DNA of 64,000 nt from the NCBI RefSeq assembly GCF_003672135.1, contig NC_039507.1, forward strand, positions 8,633,624 through 8,697,623, read 5' to 3'. The position numbers and the translations under genes were made by a program. Origin of the DNA: Ooceraea biroi. Taxonomy: Eukaryota; Arthropoda; Insecta; Hymenoptera; Formicidae. This document shows, one piece after another, positions 35,568 through 49,216 of the stretch. Position 1 is the stretch's first letter, and every line of letters starts with the position of its first letter. A model generated the notes under the pieces. It saw only the letters and a program-made list of their open reading frames with translations, did no database searches and had not been told where the DNA came from.

Positions 35568-38047
35568 TCAACTTGCCAGATATAAACACGATTGTTCAAT
35601 CAAAAGTTATATTTATTTTTTTTGCTAAGATTAAGGTAGGTTTTTTTAAATTTGGATGTGTCAGTTTAAAAAGAAATATCGTGCATAACAAACGACGATA
35701 TCAGTGACACTTAACTGCTCGTTTACTTCGCGATAATCAAGCATGAATATTTGAGGGCGCACTGCAAGTTGAGTTAGACGCGACTCTCTGCGGTCGTAAG
35801 TTTCATAAAAAAATAAGATCAATTTCGCAGCTAAATTGATTTCATCGTCTTGTATGGCAAATTGAATAAGTCGACAGACAATCGATAGACAATGCGAGTA
35901 AAATGTGATAAATCATCGAGGAACGCGAAAAATACCGCAGCGCTTAGGAAAGAGATATTTCAAAGGAATATCTTACCCTTTTTTGCGTTTATCGCTACGT
36001 AATATTGAGGATATCGGTGAAATGTCTGTGGAAATACATGACGCACACTCACCTGTAACACACAAAGAAATATGTAATTAGCTTTACATTTTGCGTGATT
36101 ATAATTATGCAAAATGCAAAGAATTGGTCGCCTTCGCGGACACGGATCGAGTTGAGCTTTACGCTCATATAATGAGCATGAAACACGTAGCGTAATACAT
36201 CCAAAGAGCGAAAAGTACCCAAAGTACTACAACTCGGCATAAAAACAGCGGCGCCCCGAGTGCAGCGACCGGGATATTTAATGCACCCTGACCCAGTGAT
36301 AAATTAGTTTAATTAGCGTCTTTATACGCAATATAATTCTTGTTCATTAACGAAGTAAACTGGAATTTCATCGTGTGCGCCACGCGTAACGCACACATAC
36401 GTGAAAGGAAAAAGTAGCGAGAGACACGCACACGTGCACACGTGCACACGCATATTGTTGAGCCTCGCGGAGGCAAAAGAGTTGGAAATGTGAGATGCAT
36501 TTCATACGGAAATAATCTCTACAAAGACCGCCGGTTCTTTTTTTCTTCCTTTCTTCCGTGTTTCCCATGGTTTTTATTTGGACGCGCGCGCTCTCTCATC
36601 GCCACGAGATCTCACATATCGCATAGCCGGTTGCGTATCTTTGAGCCTGGATGCGTATCAAATGAAAACATTTGCGTATTTGCATTTCAAGAGATCAGTA
36701 TCCGGCTATCAATTTATATTCCATCGGCCGGCAAACGCCGCAGCGGATCACGCGGTACCAATAAAGATGACAGACAGTCACGCATTTAAACCGTTACACG
36801 ACAAATACGTTACACGCTCCGTTTTGAAACGATAAACGATAAACGCGGATCTCAAGCGAAGATTCACCGGCGAATACCGAATTACCGGATGCGGATTCAA
36901 CCGTATCAGATAGCTAAACGCACTTTTCACTCTTCTCCGCTTAACCTGATGCAAATCGCTCTTCTTCGCTCCCCAACTGTGTGCGAAATTTATACGCAAC
37001 CGGAGCAGAAAACCGCTATCTTTTAATTTATGCGCTGCTCTGGGAATTTAATATTCTCGCAGCGTCTAAGACGCGCATGCTGCGGAGCCGCGGCGGAAAC
37101 CTTTTCCCGCGGCGTGTAAAATTGAGAGGGATAACAGAACAGGAAAATGTGCAGTAGCGAGGCGAGAGAGAGACGAGAAAGTGCCTCGCGAAGTGAGACG
37201 GCTGCTAATGGTGGATGGTACTCGGGGGTACCCTTTTTCGCTAGGTCCGGTCTTTGCATCCCAAAAAGGGTTAACGACGCGGGGCGGTAACTCGCGGATT
37301 AGGCATGCCAGCACTCTCTGGTTTTCATGTCTCTTTGGGAGAAAGTTTCGTATCTCGGGATGATTCAAGAGAAGTACGTGCTCCCCCAAATCTCTGCTCC
37401 CAGCAGCTATGAACTGCGGGATCTTTGGAATTTAAAACTCCGCCTCGTAGCTTTGTATGTGATCAAGCCGTGTTTTATGGACAGACGTTTAACGAGTACT
37501 TTTTTCTCAATTAGACTACAATTAAATGGGACATCGGTCGCAAAGCGCGACTAATTCGCAAGGGATCACTGAAAGCGCACCATAAAAGTGCAATGTAATT
37601 TTTAATTGTTAAAAACAGAGCTTTAAACGAGACATATCTTCGTGTCGGCGTTAAATCTTATTACGTCTTTTACTTTCTTGCCAACCGAGAACGATTGTCC
37701 ATGAAACAGTGCTAGCATCTCTTTGAAGTCCCGCTCGATGCATTCACGGCGTCGTTAATGAAATTTTGCGCATTCTTCAGGGCGCGATTCCCTTCCTCGT
37801 GTCGAGTACAACGAGGTAATTACACGGCACTACGAGAATACAAATAAATACTCCACGTCTGATGGAATATACCATCGTGCGCCTCTACATGATAAATTGC
37901 ATTGTCAAGAGCAAAGAAAGAGAAAAATCTAGTGGCCTTTAAAACGCCCTGAAACTTGACGAACGTCTGTGACACCATTCTATTAAAAAGCAATTTCGCA
38001 ATGTTGACGTTCAAGGGAGAATCTTCATTATTCATTTAATCTTTAAA

Positions 38048-38071
38048 ACGACACCTTTTTTTAGGTGTCGT
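38048..38071. other. Perfect 9-bp hairpin with T-rich loop
   Basis: ACGACACCT (38048-38056), six-T loop, AGGTGTCGT (38063-38071). It is a compact perfect stem in AT-rich DNA. Bacterial-style terminators are not expected here; function unknown. Confidence 0.5.
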
Positions 38072-40889
38072 ATTAAAAACTGTTACAATTTTATCATGTT
38101 ATCGAGCATCGTATAATTGTAACATAAAGACTGGTTTTTTTATAGCTCAATAAATAATGTTTAACAATCGAATAATAATCTTATTACAAGAAAAACCAAT
38201 ATCGAAATGTACAAAACATTTTGATCATTCACGTATAGAAATTACACGAGAACAAGATGAATAAAATATAGATATAAATCAAGTTAAAAAAAGAAATTAG
38301 AAGGAAATCTTCGATATCAAGTTTTATATCAAGTCAAAAAGAAAGATCAGTAAAAGCAACAAGATATAAAATGCGAAATAATAAAAAATTCAAAATCATA
38401 TGACGCGTTAACGGAAACCAATTTTCCAGTCAGCGATGCATTCGACGCATCTTTACTGCGACTCGTCGCGATGCCGTCAATCTGGATCCGAGGGAGGAGG
38501 GAAATAGGTCAACATTAGTTTGCTGTATGGCAGGAAATGCGAGGCAAATAACGGGAATAATGCAGCGAGGCGTCACAGTAGTTCGAAAAGTCTCAAATGA
38601 AGGAACGGCAGGGGAACAGAGAAGTGGATTGGGAAAGAACTTGAAAATTTTCGTACGTTCGCAGTATATATGCATGTTAATTAGGTGCAATTGGTCACTT
38701 AATGAGAAGTCTTTACGAGAAAAGGCTTTTACAGCGGAAACTTCCGTCCGTAGTAGTGTTTTATGGACCAAGTTGCGCGAGTCGAACCGAGAGGAGAGTT
38801 ACGGCCTCCGGAAGCTTCTCGCTTCTGATTCACAACCAAACTGAGTATTAATCTAATTAGTACTTTCTTCTAGCATTTGCGATACGAAATAAGAGCAGCA
38901 TTGTGCTCGTTACGACTGTTTCACGCGCATTAAGATACTTTGAGAATTCAGTTACAAATTGACTTTATGATTTTGTAAAACGATCCCGACTGTCAAGATA
39001 GTATAGAGTACTAAAAATGTTATATTTTTACCTGACGATATATTTCTAAAACAGTATTCAAGCATTAAAAAATAAAGTGCAAATTCTTCATTTTTGTTTA
39101 AAATGTTTCTATCTCCCTCTTTCTTCTCTGAGATTTCATGATGCAGCATACGGCCACGGTTCATCCGGCATTGCTCATTAAACCACGTGTCTCTTGAATG
39201 AAAAGAGACAGTCACGAAGAAAGGCCGCGAGAGTCGGTCTGGCAGATGAAATAAACGCCGCCACACGGGTTTCCTCACTTTTCACCGCGACGTCAGTTAC
39301 AACGTTGTTCCGCTAGACGAAGCAATTATCTTTCGCTAAAGTGCCCTTACTTCCTGCGAGCACGCAGCGCAGCACAACCGAGTGGAGTGAATTTCGGTTA
39401 ACTCGATTTTTGTTATCGGCGACCGCGCCTCTCGCCTCTACAAATTGAAAAATGTATCGAGTACGCGCGCAGAATATGAGAAAAGTGTAGAACGGAGATT
39501 AAAGGGCACGAACGTAAAAGAAATTCGTTTAAACGACGCCAAAGAGTTTTATTAGCGGTCCCTCCTTTCTGCCTATGATTGTACGATTCATTATTAATAC
39601 ACGAACCGGCAGTAATGTAGATAATGCGAACCCATATCGAAAAAGAACATTTTAGAGACGATCAAAGAGGAAATAGAGCATCATTTTCGATGATGGAGAT
39701 ATTAATAAAATACTTTTAAGTGAAATTAATTCAATTCTACTGTAAGTTCAATTTAGCCTCATATTATGCTTTCGGATGAATCCAAAATTAAAATTTGAAA
39801 ATTTGACATTAGCGTGTCATTCAATTTGTCACAATGTCGCAGCAAAAAGGAATCAAAACTTCCTCTAACAATCAGTAGTAATCTAATGACATATGTAAGA
39901 CCGTTTGTAAATTAGAGTCTCTTTAAAAGCATCAAATTATTGAAGATCTCTTTTGGAAAAATCCGATGAAATGGCTCGTGACGTCTGAGAATTCGTCGGG
40001 ATAGATATGTGCTGGTGACATTTTTCACAGCTTTTACTGTACCGTGCTGTCTCGATTCGCAACGAAAGTCACGTATCCGAACTTCCACAGTTACAACGAC
40101 AGTACATGACATGCATGACATACATCTATGAACGTATCGAACGCGTTGAGTGACCCCTCGAGAAAACCGTTATATAGGACAGCATAAATTCCAAAAACCG
40201 CGTACTCCAAAATCGGTCTTTAATTAGAGCGCTGTTAATCAAAAGCCAGCATTGTTGGCACGTCCAAAAATTTCAACGAGATTTTAACATCAACTCTCAG
40301 CCCCCGCAGCACCCTCCACCTGTCTTATGCTTACAAAAATACGAAACTTCCGAGCTACTTTCATCGCCGTGCAATCTCCGCCTTTACGAAGTTTACGCTC
40401 GGACAAGTTTCGCCGCAAAGTTTCCCTGGCGCAAGTTTCTTTTTTATCTCGTCGGTTTTAATCGATCCGTCATAATTACCGCGGACGCGCGCTCGCTCGC
40501 TCGCTTGGTGCATGAAACTTGGGATCGACTGCATCTCCCCGACACGGAGAGCCGCCACAACAGGGGCGAGTTGCGCAACTCGCGAACAAGCGACCGCGGA
40601 ATTCAGGCTGAACGTTTCAAGCCTCGCGCACGCTTAAACAACCTCCGAAACGGCTGGCCGACAGTGATACCTTTTGCGGCTACCGTGGCAGAAATATTTC
40701 CACTTACCACGAAAGCCTCGTGCTTGGCATACCTACGCTCGTACGCCAGTGCATAATGCACGCGTACGGGTCTGCCTGCTCGCGCACGGGCTCCCGTCGT
40801 TCTCTCGTGTGTGGACCAGACATAGTCGCTACATAGACGGAAGGAACGTGGCGGCTTCTTGGGAATATCTGGATGTACGAGCGAGAAAG

Positions 40890-40891
<2 letters not shown>

Positions 40892-40922
<31 letters not shown>
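40892..40922. repeat. (GA)n microsatellite
   Basis: Thirty-one bases of uninterrupted AG/GA. It explains the Arg-Glu run of a plus-strand open frame at 40674-40976, which is therefore not a gene. Confidence 0.95.
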
Positions 40923-40925
<3 letters not shown>

Positions 40926-42198
40926 AAGATGAAGCCAGAAGAGAGCTGGAGCTATCTCGGGAAAGTTGATCGGTAGGAACATCACGCTCGAGACATAACT
41001 GACTGACTTCTCGTGCAACCGCCCATTCCAGGACGATCCGGGACGATCACCCCGCAGCTGGGAGGCCGCGGAGGATCGGGCCGGTCCGGCATCCCTTATC
41101 TGTAATTTATACTTTCAATTTACTCCCGCCGGAAGATTCCGGCAAGTTCGATCGCCTGGCGCGCGCTCGCGCGCAGAGATCGACCTCCTCGGCGAGAGAC
41201 GATGCGCATCCAGACGGTGTGGGTGGACTACCGAGGGTGACTCGTCCCCCTCCTCCTCCCGCGAAAGTTTGGCGACTTAATGGTTTCATTCCGAGAGCGG
41301 CGCTTTTTTTCAATTTCGCATCCCCTCGCCACGGGTCGGGTCATTAACGCGTCGCGCGCGTTTTCGCGCGATAAGGCGCCGTGCCGACATCTCGTGCTCC
41401 GTGGCATTGCGAATTAAAGAAGGATACCTAATATGGTAATTAACGGAGAGAGAGTATGATGAAATAAATTATTATTAACAATACTCACGGGATCCGGTGA
41501 AGCCGTGAGGGTAAGCGTGCTCAAACGAAACCGATCCCTCGAATGAGAGTAGCTGGGAGTTAAGGCGTCGCGTAAACTCCGACTTTTCTATAAGAATCGA
41601 CAGTAGATGCTAGCAAAGGTAAGGAAAGTTCCGCGTGGATAAAATATTCAGAGCACACCGTCAGCCTCAACGTGGAAAATTAGATTTGTCCGGAGTTGGA
41701 AAACCTCCATTACTATTAGAAGATAAAGTAATCCGAAGATAAGATGTATACAAGCTGGAGAATGCATTCACGGCCCGTTTCCCCATGCAACATCGGATTC
41801 CCTTCTCTTTCCTCTCCTTCTCTGTCTTCTCCTCTTTTCCTGTCTCTCTCGTTACGCATATCTAGCTGCTGTATCTAGCACGAATTCTAACGAAACCGTC
41901 AAATATCGTTATTTGACAGTCAATCCGAAAGCACGATCTTTACGCGAGACAAGCAAGATGCGAAATTGATTGTTCATTTAGCGCCAAATGTAGCGGACGA
42001 ATATATGGGAGCCCTGCTTCCACGGGGACTGTACAATTGCACCCGAGAATAGATGCATCCGAGAACGGATGCATTGGAGAATTACTCCACATCCCGAATT
42101 TGCCTAACCAGTTACAACCAATTCATCTTAAGGGCAAATCGATCGTCCCTGCGCATCGGCCCGACGTTTTCGAAGAGTGGTTGTACTCCGGGAGAGCT

Positions 42199-42221
42199 AC
42201 GACGACGACGACGACGACGAA
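42199..42221. repeat. (ACG)n trinucleotide repeat
   Basis: Seven to eight perfect ACG units followed by AAGG. Confidence 0.9.
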
Positions 42222-43677
42222 GGGCGGGAGAAAATATTGCCCAAGTTTATGGTAGATGTAAGGGGCATGAATTTATGGCCGTGGAGGGTTCGAAAGCGAC
42301 CACGAAATGCGAAAAAAAGTGGAATTCGAAGCAGTTTCTCGTAGATACAAATAACCCGCGCCAAGATATATGATACACGAGTTAGTGCCTCTCGCTTGAT
42401 CTTCCGATAATACCACTTGACTCACATCGCCGTAACTCTCGGTTGTCCGTAGACTTGAGCGTGCGTCTGGCCGTCTGTATTATCGGATGTTAAATATAGA
42501 TAACAATGAGCGAAAAGTTCGCGCTCTTAATTTATAGCTGTTTAACATCGCTGATTATACGTTTTCTTACGTTCCTGCCTCATTCCATCCCGCTCGATTT
42601 ATATGCGTCCGTTAGTTAAATATTCCTATAGAAGAACCGCGTCCTTTTTCTCTTGACATGAAGAAAAGGCAACGCACGTGTTGCGTTAATTTGTCATTAA
42701 AAGACTTTCAAACTTGTATCAGGAAGCCACGTTTCGGCATTTCTCAACGTGCACGTAACATTTATTTTTCTTTACAAAAATGCGGATCTCTTAAATTTGC
42801 TTTTCTCGCGATGTCAAATATGCAGTTTTTGGAGTATTTTTCTTTGGCTGGCGGTATCGGCGGATGTATCTGTAATTTCTAATTCTCTGAAGGACAATTT
42901 TTACGTATCCGGAACGAAGCAATCAGACAGATATCCTATGCTGAATAACGACAAAGAGAATCTGAGTGCGGAAGACACGCGGGTACGCGGATTCAGATTC
43001 AATAAGCCAGGATAGAAGCTGATTCTCGATCGAATCTATCGGTTTTAGAGGAAAGGATAAAGGAACTCATGACGAGAAGGGACGGAAGGAGAGATCAAAG
43101 GATCTCCCGCGAAGGCCTATTTCATTACGAGTTCTCCGAATTGAAATCGGAAATGAAGTCTTTTGAGCGCGTGATAATTGGCCACTTTGATCTAGAGTCC
43201 GTTATGATTTACCGCATTCGCAATACAAGTAAACTTAATCGAATTGCAGCGTTTTCCTCTAAACGCGGTCGTTTCATTCCATTTACACGCTCATCCATCC
43301 GTCTATCTGTCCAATTGCTCGCCCAAATTTACAAGCCAGAATTTGCATCGTCATCCAATTATCATCTATTTTCGAGAAACGTAAAAAGTAACAGAGACTG
43401 CAATAAAATTGTCATGTATTTGTCTCTGTGCAAAAACCACATTTGAACATAACGCATCGCAATATTAATTTTCCGTTTAGACGGATATCGCTTTTAAATA
43501 GAATCCTTTGAATTTGTTATGCAAACCTGCTATTTGAACTTTAAGGAGAAACAGATCTGCCGTCTGTTTCGCGCGAGTTCGTTTCATCGTTTTTAATCAG
43601 CGTTTTTTCGATTTTGTGACGCTCTTACTGAATCGCATCGATTTGATCGTCGAAAAAGGATACCAATTCGCGTTTAA

Positions 43678-44339
43678 GAGGGGAATCTGGTTTAGGAGCC
43701 CGAAAAATGCATAATTTTTAGGAATTTTTTAAAGTAGGTAAAATAAAAGCAATTACTCCCACACTTTTAGAATATATTATTGTGTATTTAAACTACAAAA
43801 ATTAATTTTTTGGATTAAAAATATAGCCGTTAAGCCGATGAAACAGGAAGATGCTTGTAACGCCTCGCCGCTGCAGTTGGTTCATTGTGTACATTCTGGA
43901 GAGCGTAAATCTTGTGTGAAACAAACGATTCAAAGTTTTTTTATTAATTTTACATAATTACCTTCGAAGTGAACCTAAAAAACCAAAAAAATAACGAAAA
44001 TTGAGAAATTGACACGATTCTGGAAAAAAAATTTCGTTTTTACTTTGTTTTAGGTTCACTTGGTAAAGAAACAAATAACGAACAAAATGAGCTGAGATAG
44101 AACTCGATCGGTTAATTAGATTTTTCTCTATCGTGTACACAAGTTTAAAAAATACGGTTTTGAGAAAACAACATTTAAAGGTTTTGCAACCGAAAAGTAT
44201 AATTTTTTGATAACTTACAGCAGTCGTAGGTTAATCAGCAATTCCTGTATGGACAGGAGCCCTTCAACTTCCTCATAAAATTCATTTTGTACCATTTGAC
44301 TGGCCTCGATTTTTTGGACCCGGTAAACCAGATTCCCCC
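43678..44339. mobile_element. 662-bp non-autonomous element flanked by TTAA
   Basis: The left end GAGGGGAATCTGGTTTA and right end (complement GGGGGAATCTGGTTTACC) are inverted repeats of about 15-17 bases, and both ends abut TTAA (43674-43677 and 44340-44343). TTAA duplication is the mark of piggyBac and Kolobok transposons; the purine-rich GG start fits Kolobok somewhat better than the CCC start of most piggyBac elements, but I cannot settle this. The middle contains an inner hairpin (AAGTGAACCTAAAA at 43967-43980 and its complement at 44048-44061). No transposase frame, so it is a deletion derivative. Confidence 0.75.
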
Positions 44340-44343
44340 TTAA

Positions 44344-47300
44344 TTAGGACGGGAAAGAATCAAAAAAGCAGATCAAGACATAATCACGCGACAAGCTAAT
44401 GTACATTCTTCTTTCCTCTTCTCTTCTGCCTTCTCTCTCCCTGGCTATCATTTTTATTTCATTCATCGGATACATATGTTTTGCCGGCAAATTCCGAGCA
44501 CGCGGTATTCTAGTTATTGGATAGCGGGGTGTAGAGTTCCCGGGGATTGTTTTCGAATTTACCTGCGTAACTTTTAGCTGGCAGATTTTATTCGGAAAAC
44601 GCCACCGCATTCCGCGACTGGAGCGTTTGGCGATATTTCTGTCTCCCAGTGACCATTCATTTTTCCCAACCGCAGGCATTTCGCGGCCATCCTCGTAATT
44701 TGAATACACTCGCATGTGCTAGCTATGCGCGCGCACGCGAATACTAAAATACTAAAATATGTTCGCGGTACGATGTGATATTCGACAAACTCCACCGAAC
44801 ATTATGATTCACCCGGCCGCCCGACGACCGAACGATATCATTTCCTTCGATTTCAATTATCCCTACGCAGGTTCCACGGTAATCGATATCGGTGTCATCA
44901 TTTGAATTCAAATAACAATGTCGGAGGGCGCGGCGCGAAATAGAAAATTTCGCGACGTTCGACGCGAAGTTCGATAATGTCCGGATCATCGCGCTCTCTC
45001 CGTTCTCCAACGAGTTTTACATCGAGTCCTCGTTTCCCCGTAATATTTTCGCCCTACTTATCGCAAAGTCCACGATCCGCAATCGACGACATCGAGGATA
45101 ATTTAATTATCCCATCCGGGAGACGGTTCTCAGCCGCACAAGCTCGTTTCGCCTCGCTTCGTCGAATCTCGGAGTTCCTTAATCTCTGGAACGTCGTGCG
45201 GATCGAAACTTTCGGCCCCACCGCTGGATTCCAGCAACATCTTCTCCTTCAGCCGCTATTAATTTCCCGCCGCATCTTCATTCATTCTTGCACGCACCCT
45301 CGCCCGCCATTACCCGCCCACCGAAACGACTCGAGCTGGTTGGAGTGGAACTATGTGGAAATTCGGCGACATATTTTCTTAACTCATCGCGAATAATTTA
45401 TGATCCTGCCGTTGGCGAACCGTGACGAAGTACAGGATGGAAGATCTCGAAGGGAAGAGAAGGGGGACCCGACGTCGTCGCCGTCATCTTTTAGAACCTC
45501 GCGAGGAGTCGCGAGCACGTCCTGGCACATCCTTAGCCACGCGTTCCATCCCCATCACCCCGCTCCGTAAGACGTCGAGCGGCTACATTTATCTAATAAA
45601 CACTATGGGAAGTTCCCGAGATGATACACGGCCACGGTGAAATTGCTTTAATCCGCTGTAACCGGCAGAAGCGAGCGTAGCTCACTTGCGCCCTAACTGT
45701 CCGCCCGCTCTCTTATATAAAATACCGCGTGCCAAGGCGTACGAAAGAAGCTGCGCGAGAAGGCGAGATCGGCATCGTGGTATGCTTGGTATCTCGTGGC
45801 TAACGGCAATTCCGAACACCTAAACACCGCCGCTAATTAAATTTATCGCTTTCGTTCCACGTCGCGCTTCTTCGAGGGAACTTACCCGAAGAGCGTGGAA
45901 ATATTCGCGATCGGGATTAAAGCTGACTTTAATCCCCGTCGCTTCGGAAGCACGGCACCGAGCGGCTCGCAATAAAAGATGGCTTTCGGAAAAGTTACAA
46001 CGCTCCGAGGTACATGGGTTCGGAAGTGAGACGCTGCATCCTACTTCTTGCGATTGCAACGTTTCGCAGGAGAATTTCGTTAAATAAAACAGATTAGATT
46101 GCACACCACGAATTATCAATATCACGTATCGTATATTTTATAATTGGCTTAAAACCGTAAAACTCCTTCGTCCAAAAATCCACGATCAACTTGGATTCGC
46201 GCGTTAATCAAAATTCGATCCAGCCAGAGAGACCCGCACGATGAAAATTTCATACAAGCGTGACGAAGTGTGAAAATAATGCACGGGAACGGCGACGGCG
46301 GGAATCGGACAAAAGTTGGATGGCGCGTTAGTCGTCAAAGGGACGGCGGTGGGCGAAGGGTCCCCATCGAGGGAGGAAAAGGAATTATCGCGGCGCGCCG
46401 CCGCTCCACGAGGCATTAATGAATCGAATAAGTTTCGAGGGCTATTAAAGTTGAAATTTGATTTACGCCCTACCGGCGATTACCGTCGTGCGAAAGTGTC
46501 TCGTCGACCAGCGCGAGCAGATAAGCGAATCGCGCGAAATCCAGACTCTCGGCCGGGGTGACTCCTCCCGGCTTACGGCGCGAAAAGTCGTCGTCATCAT
46601 CGTCGTCGAAGCGATATCTCGCCACTCTGAATAATACGGTCGCGACAATACTTGTAAATTTCCATCCGGCACTTCTGGTCGTACGACGATCCGAGGCGAG
46701 TGCCGGCGCCCCAACTGCTTGAAGAACACGGTGGAGATAAACTCAAGATGTTCCGAAACTCTCGCGGATCTAATCAAGCCTGTAAACGCCGGCGTTTGGC
46801 TACTAACGAAGAACGTCGATCCGCGCTGTTTACACGAGATTGGTTAAACTTGCTCCGACGGATAAGCTCCGCATCCACTGCATCACAGGAATCGACGGAA
46901 TAATTATGTAGCAATTACAAAATCGCCTTACGGAATACTCCTTCGCAGTGCAGTAGATACAAAAAAAGCCTGACTGATTGTGAGACAGATTACCGGCGGA
47001 TCGCTATAGAATCGCGAGTGCACTCTTGATCAAAGCAAGATGATTCTTACTAGCGTAAATTGATTTTGCGATGATTTAGCTTCAAATATTGTTAAAACGC
47101 TTTCCCCCTCTCACTAATATATTAGAGCATTATTAAATATTTCAATGCATGTTAATTTACAACATTACATTAAATTTTAATAATATGTATTAATATAATA
47201 ATTTATGTATTTATAATAATTTATGTATTAATTTATAACATAACTATTTAAATATTTAAATATAAAACCAGTTGATTCAAGAAGTTGTGAATGCATTTTA

Positions 47301-49214
47301 TTCATAATAAAACGTGCTAGATCTTTTCTACAGAAAATATGGAACTATAAACTTATGTTATATGCGGGCGGATCATTGAGTGTACGCATTACGAAGCTAT
47401 ATGTTGGTGTGGAAATAAATAACCCTCTCCATAACTATACTTCGAAGGTTTATGTTTCAGCCAGTAAATTTCTCGAGGATTTAAAGCAGTAGATCTAAAG
47501 CCACGAAGACTATCGACGGAAAATGTATCGGGAATTTGCCTTCTTCCGCTTACAAACGTAAATCTGCAACTTCAGTTTTTTGAGAAACGCTTCTCCACAG
47601 TTTCACGATCTTTAAGAGATAATGTGAACAATCGACTACAAGAAACACTCAAAGCTCCATTATTTTTGCAGAATTTTCGTCAAGAAAAAAAAGATTGATG
47701 CAAAATTGCACAAGAATATCAATAATTCTAATATTAATAATATGAATGTTATAAGCGAACATTATCCCGCGTATTATAAATGATATCAGGGAATTATGCG
47801 GATATAGCTTATAGGATATTTATGAAAAAAAATATGATACGTAATTGATCAATCGAACATTCAATGAGCTCAGTTATACCTCAACAGACATTATTTAGGG
47901 TCAATAACGCGGTAAATCATTTACGGTAATTAAACAATAGTATCGTTACAAATACACAATGACGGTAATTTAATTAGATCGCACGGATAAAGGAAATAAT
48001 TTTGTTCGTTAAACAAACGCGCGATATGTGAGCACGATTAGCGTGTACGAGGTACCTCAATATATTGATAGTATTTAACGATTGAATAGAAAATTCGTTG
48101 CGTTTATGATACGCCGCCACGTTTGCTGAAACTCTGCGAGATTGAGTGCTGGCGTTCTCTTTCTAAGAGCGAAATCCGCTCGTAAAACGCCGAGTCAAAT
48201 TCCCGTCACTCGCTCGCCTCAATTAATGTTGCGTTCGCTCGTTCCTCGAGGACGCGGAGGTACGTCGAGCACCCGATTGAAACACGCTTCAATCCGTTCT
48301 GACAACAACTGAAAAATATAGATCCCGTGCCGAACCGATGCCCGAGTTAACGAGATGCGCTCGTTCCGAGAGTTGTTTGCCCAACAGTTCGCCCCCGCGA
48401 TTTTTACAGCTGCAAACGAGCACGCGCGAGAAAAAGGGTACGAAGAGTACAAAAAGTAGATGAAGAGAGAAAGGGAAAGAGAGGGAAAGAGAGAGACAGA
48501 GAGAGAGAGAGGAGGGAGAAAAAAGAATCGGATGGAAATCCGACTCGGCCGTCGCGTCGAGAACAATAAGAGCAACCATCCAGCCGCTTCCATGCATTTC
48601 ATCGAGCCGCCACTGTCGCCCTCGCTCCCTCCTATCTAATCGCCCTCGGACAAGAGGCTTAAAGAGATACAGAATCCGCGAAAATCGCGTTCACCGGAAA
48701 AGCGTTCGTCGCGTACGGCCTCATCTGTTTGATCCTTTGTGTGGAAAAACGACCGCCATAATCACTCGAGTTCATTCCTGTGCCCGTCGTCCTTCCAAGC
48801 CTCGGGGGCTAAATACTTCCCGATGTCGCCGTCATCATCGCCGACACCGTTTTGTCGACCTCGTGTTTCTCATATGAGAAGCGCGATAACGAGGGAGTTC
48901 CGAAGATTGCGTCGGTCGCCATATGCGATCGACATCAAACGCGGGTGCGTTCGTGGAAGTCCTTTTCACGAGTGTTGGGCATAATTATGGCACACCGACG
49001 CATGACATCACGCGATATCGCGATAATCGATTGAACGTTCATCGTTATTGTCTAGAAATGTATTGTGAATAGAACTATGTTAAATTATCCAAGATTGAGT
49101 TGAATGATAACTTTTAATTCCAAAGGTTCTTCGCTCGTTTCACTATTTCTGACGTATGTTCAATCGTATAATGCGGAATGATACTGATTATATTTCGAGA
49201 TATTGATGTATGTA
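44344..49214. other. Non-coding; long CpG-rich block at 44880-46900
   Basis: The 2-kb CpG-rich stretch has open frames on both strands (44977-45396 +, 46316-46561 +, 46463-46777 -), none with a recognisable domain. A TATATAAAAT at 45714-45723 in this GC-rich setting is a possible TATA box on the plus strand, with no clear initiator at the right distance. From 47100 to 47270 the DNA is almost pure A/T and includes an exact 18-bp tandem duplication (47194-47211, 47212-47229). At 48430-48530 a GA-rich tract generates Ser/Leu-rich minus-strand frames. Confidence 0.4.
47194..47229. repeat. Exact 18-bp tandem duplication
   Basis: Two adjoining copies of TATAATAATTTATGTATT within an A/T-rich tract. 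Confidence 0.8.
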
Positions 49215-49216
49215 TA

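Larger units (their letters stand above)
35568..43677. other. Non-coding DNA with two CpG-rich blocks
   Basis: CpG-rich blocks lie near 36950-37330 and 40430-41400; the remainder is mixed. It holds a perfect small hairpin at 38048-38071, a GA microsatellite at 40892-40922, a 16-bp imperfect tandem duplication at about 42043-42074 (CCGAGAA.AGATGCAT) and an ACG run at 42199-42221. Open frames (for example 36442-36789, 38430-38771 on -, 43069-43446) have no recognisable domain. No gene supported. Confidence 0.4.

Noticed and set aside
38755..38790. GTCGAACC, which resembles a reversed tRNA B box
   Set aside because: No matching A box or acceptor stem around it.
44977..45396. 139-codon plus-strand frame with a tidy start
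   Set aside because: Lies in the CpG-rich block, no domain and no second exon found. Could be revisited with transcript data.
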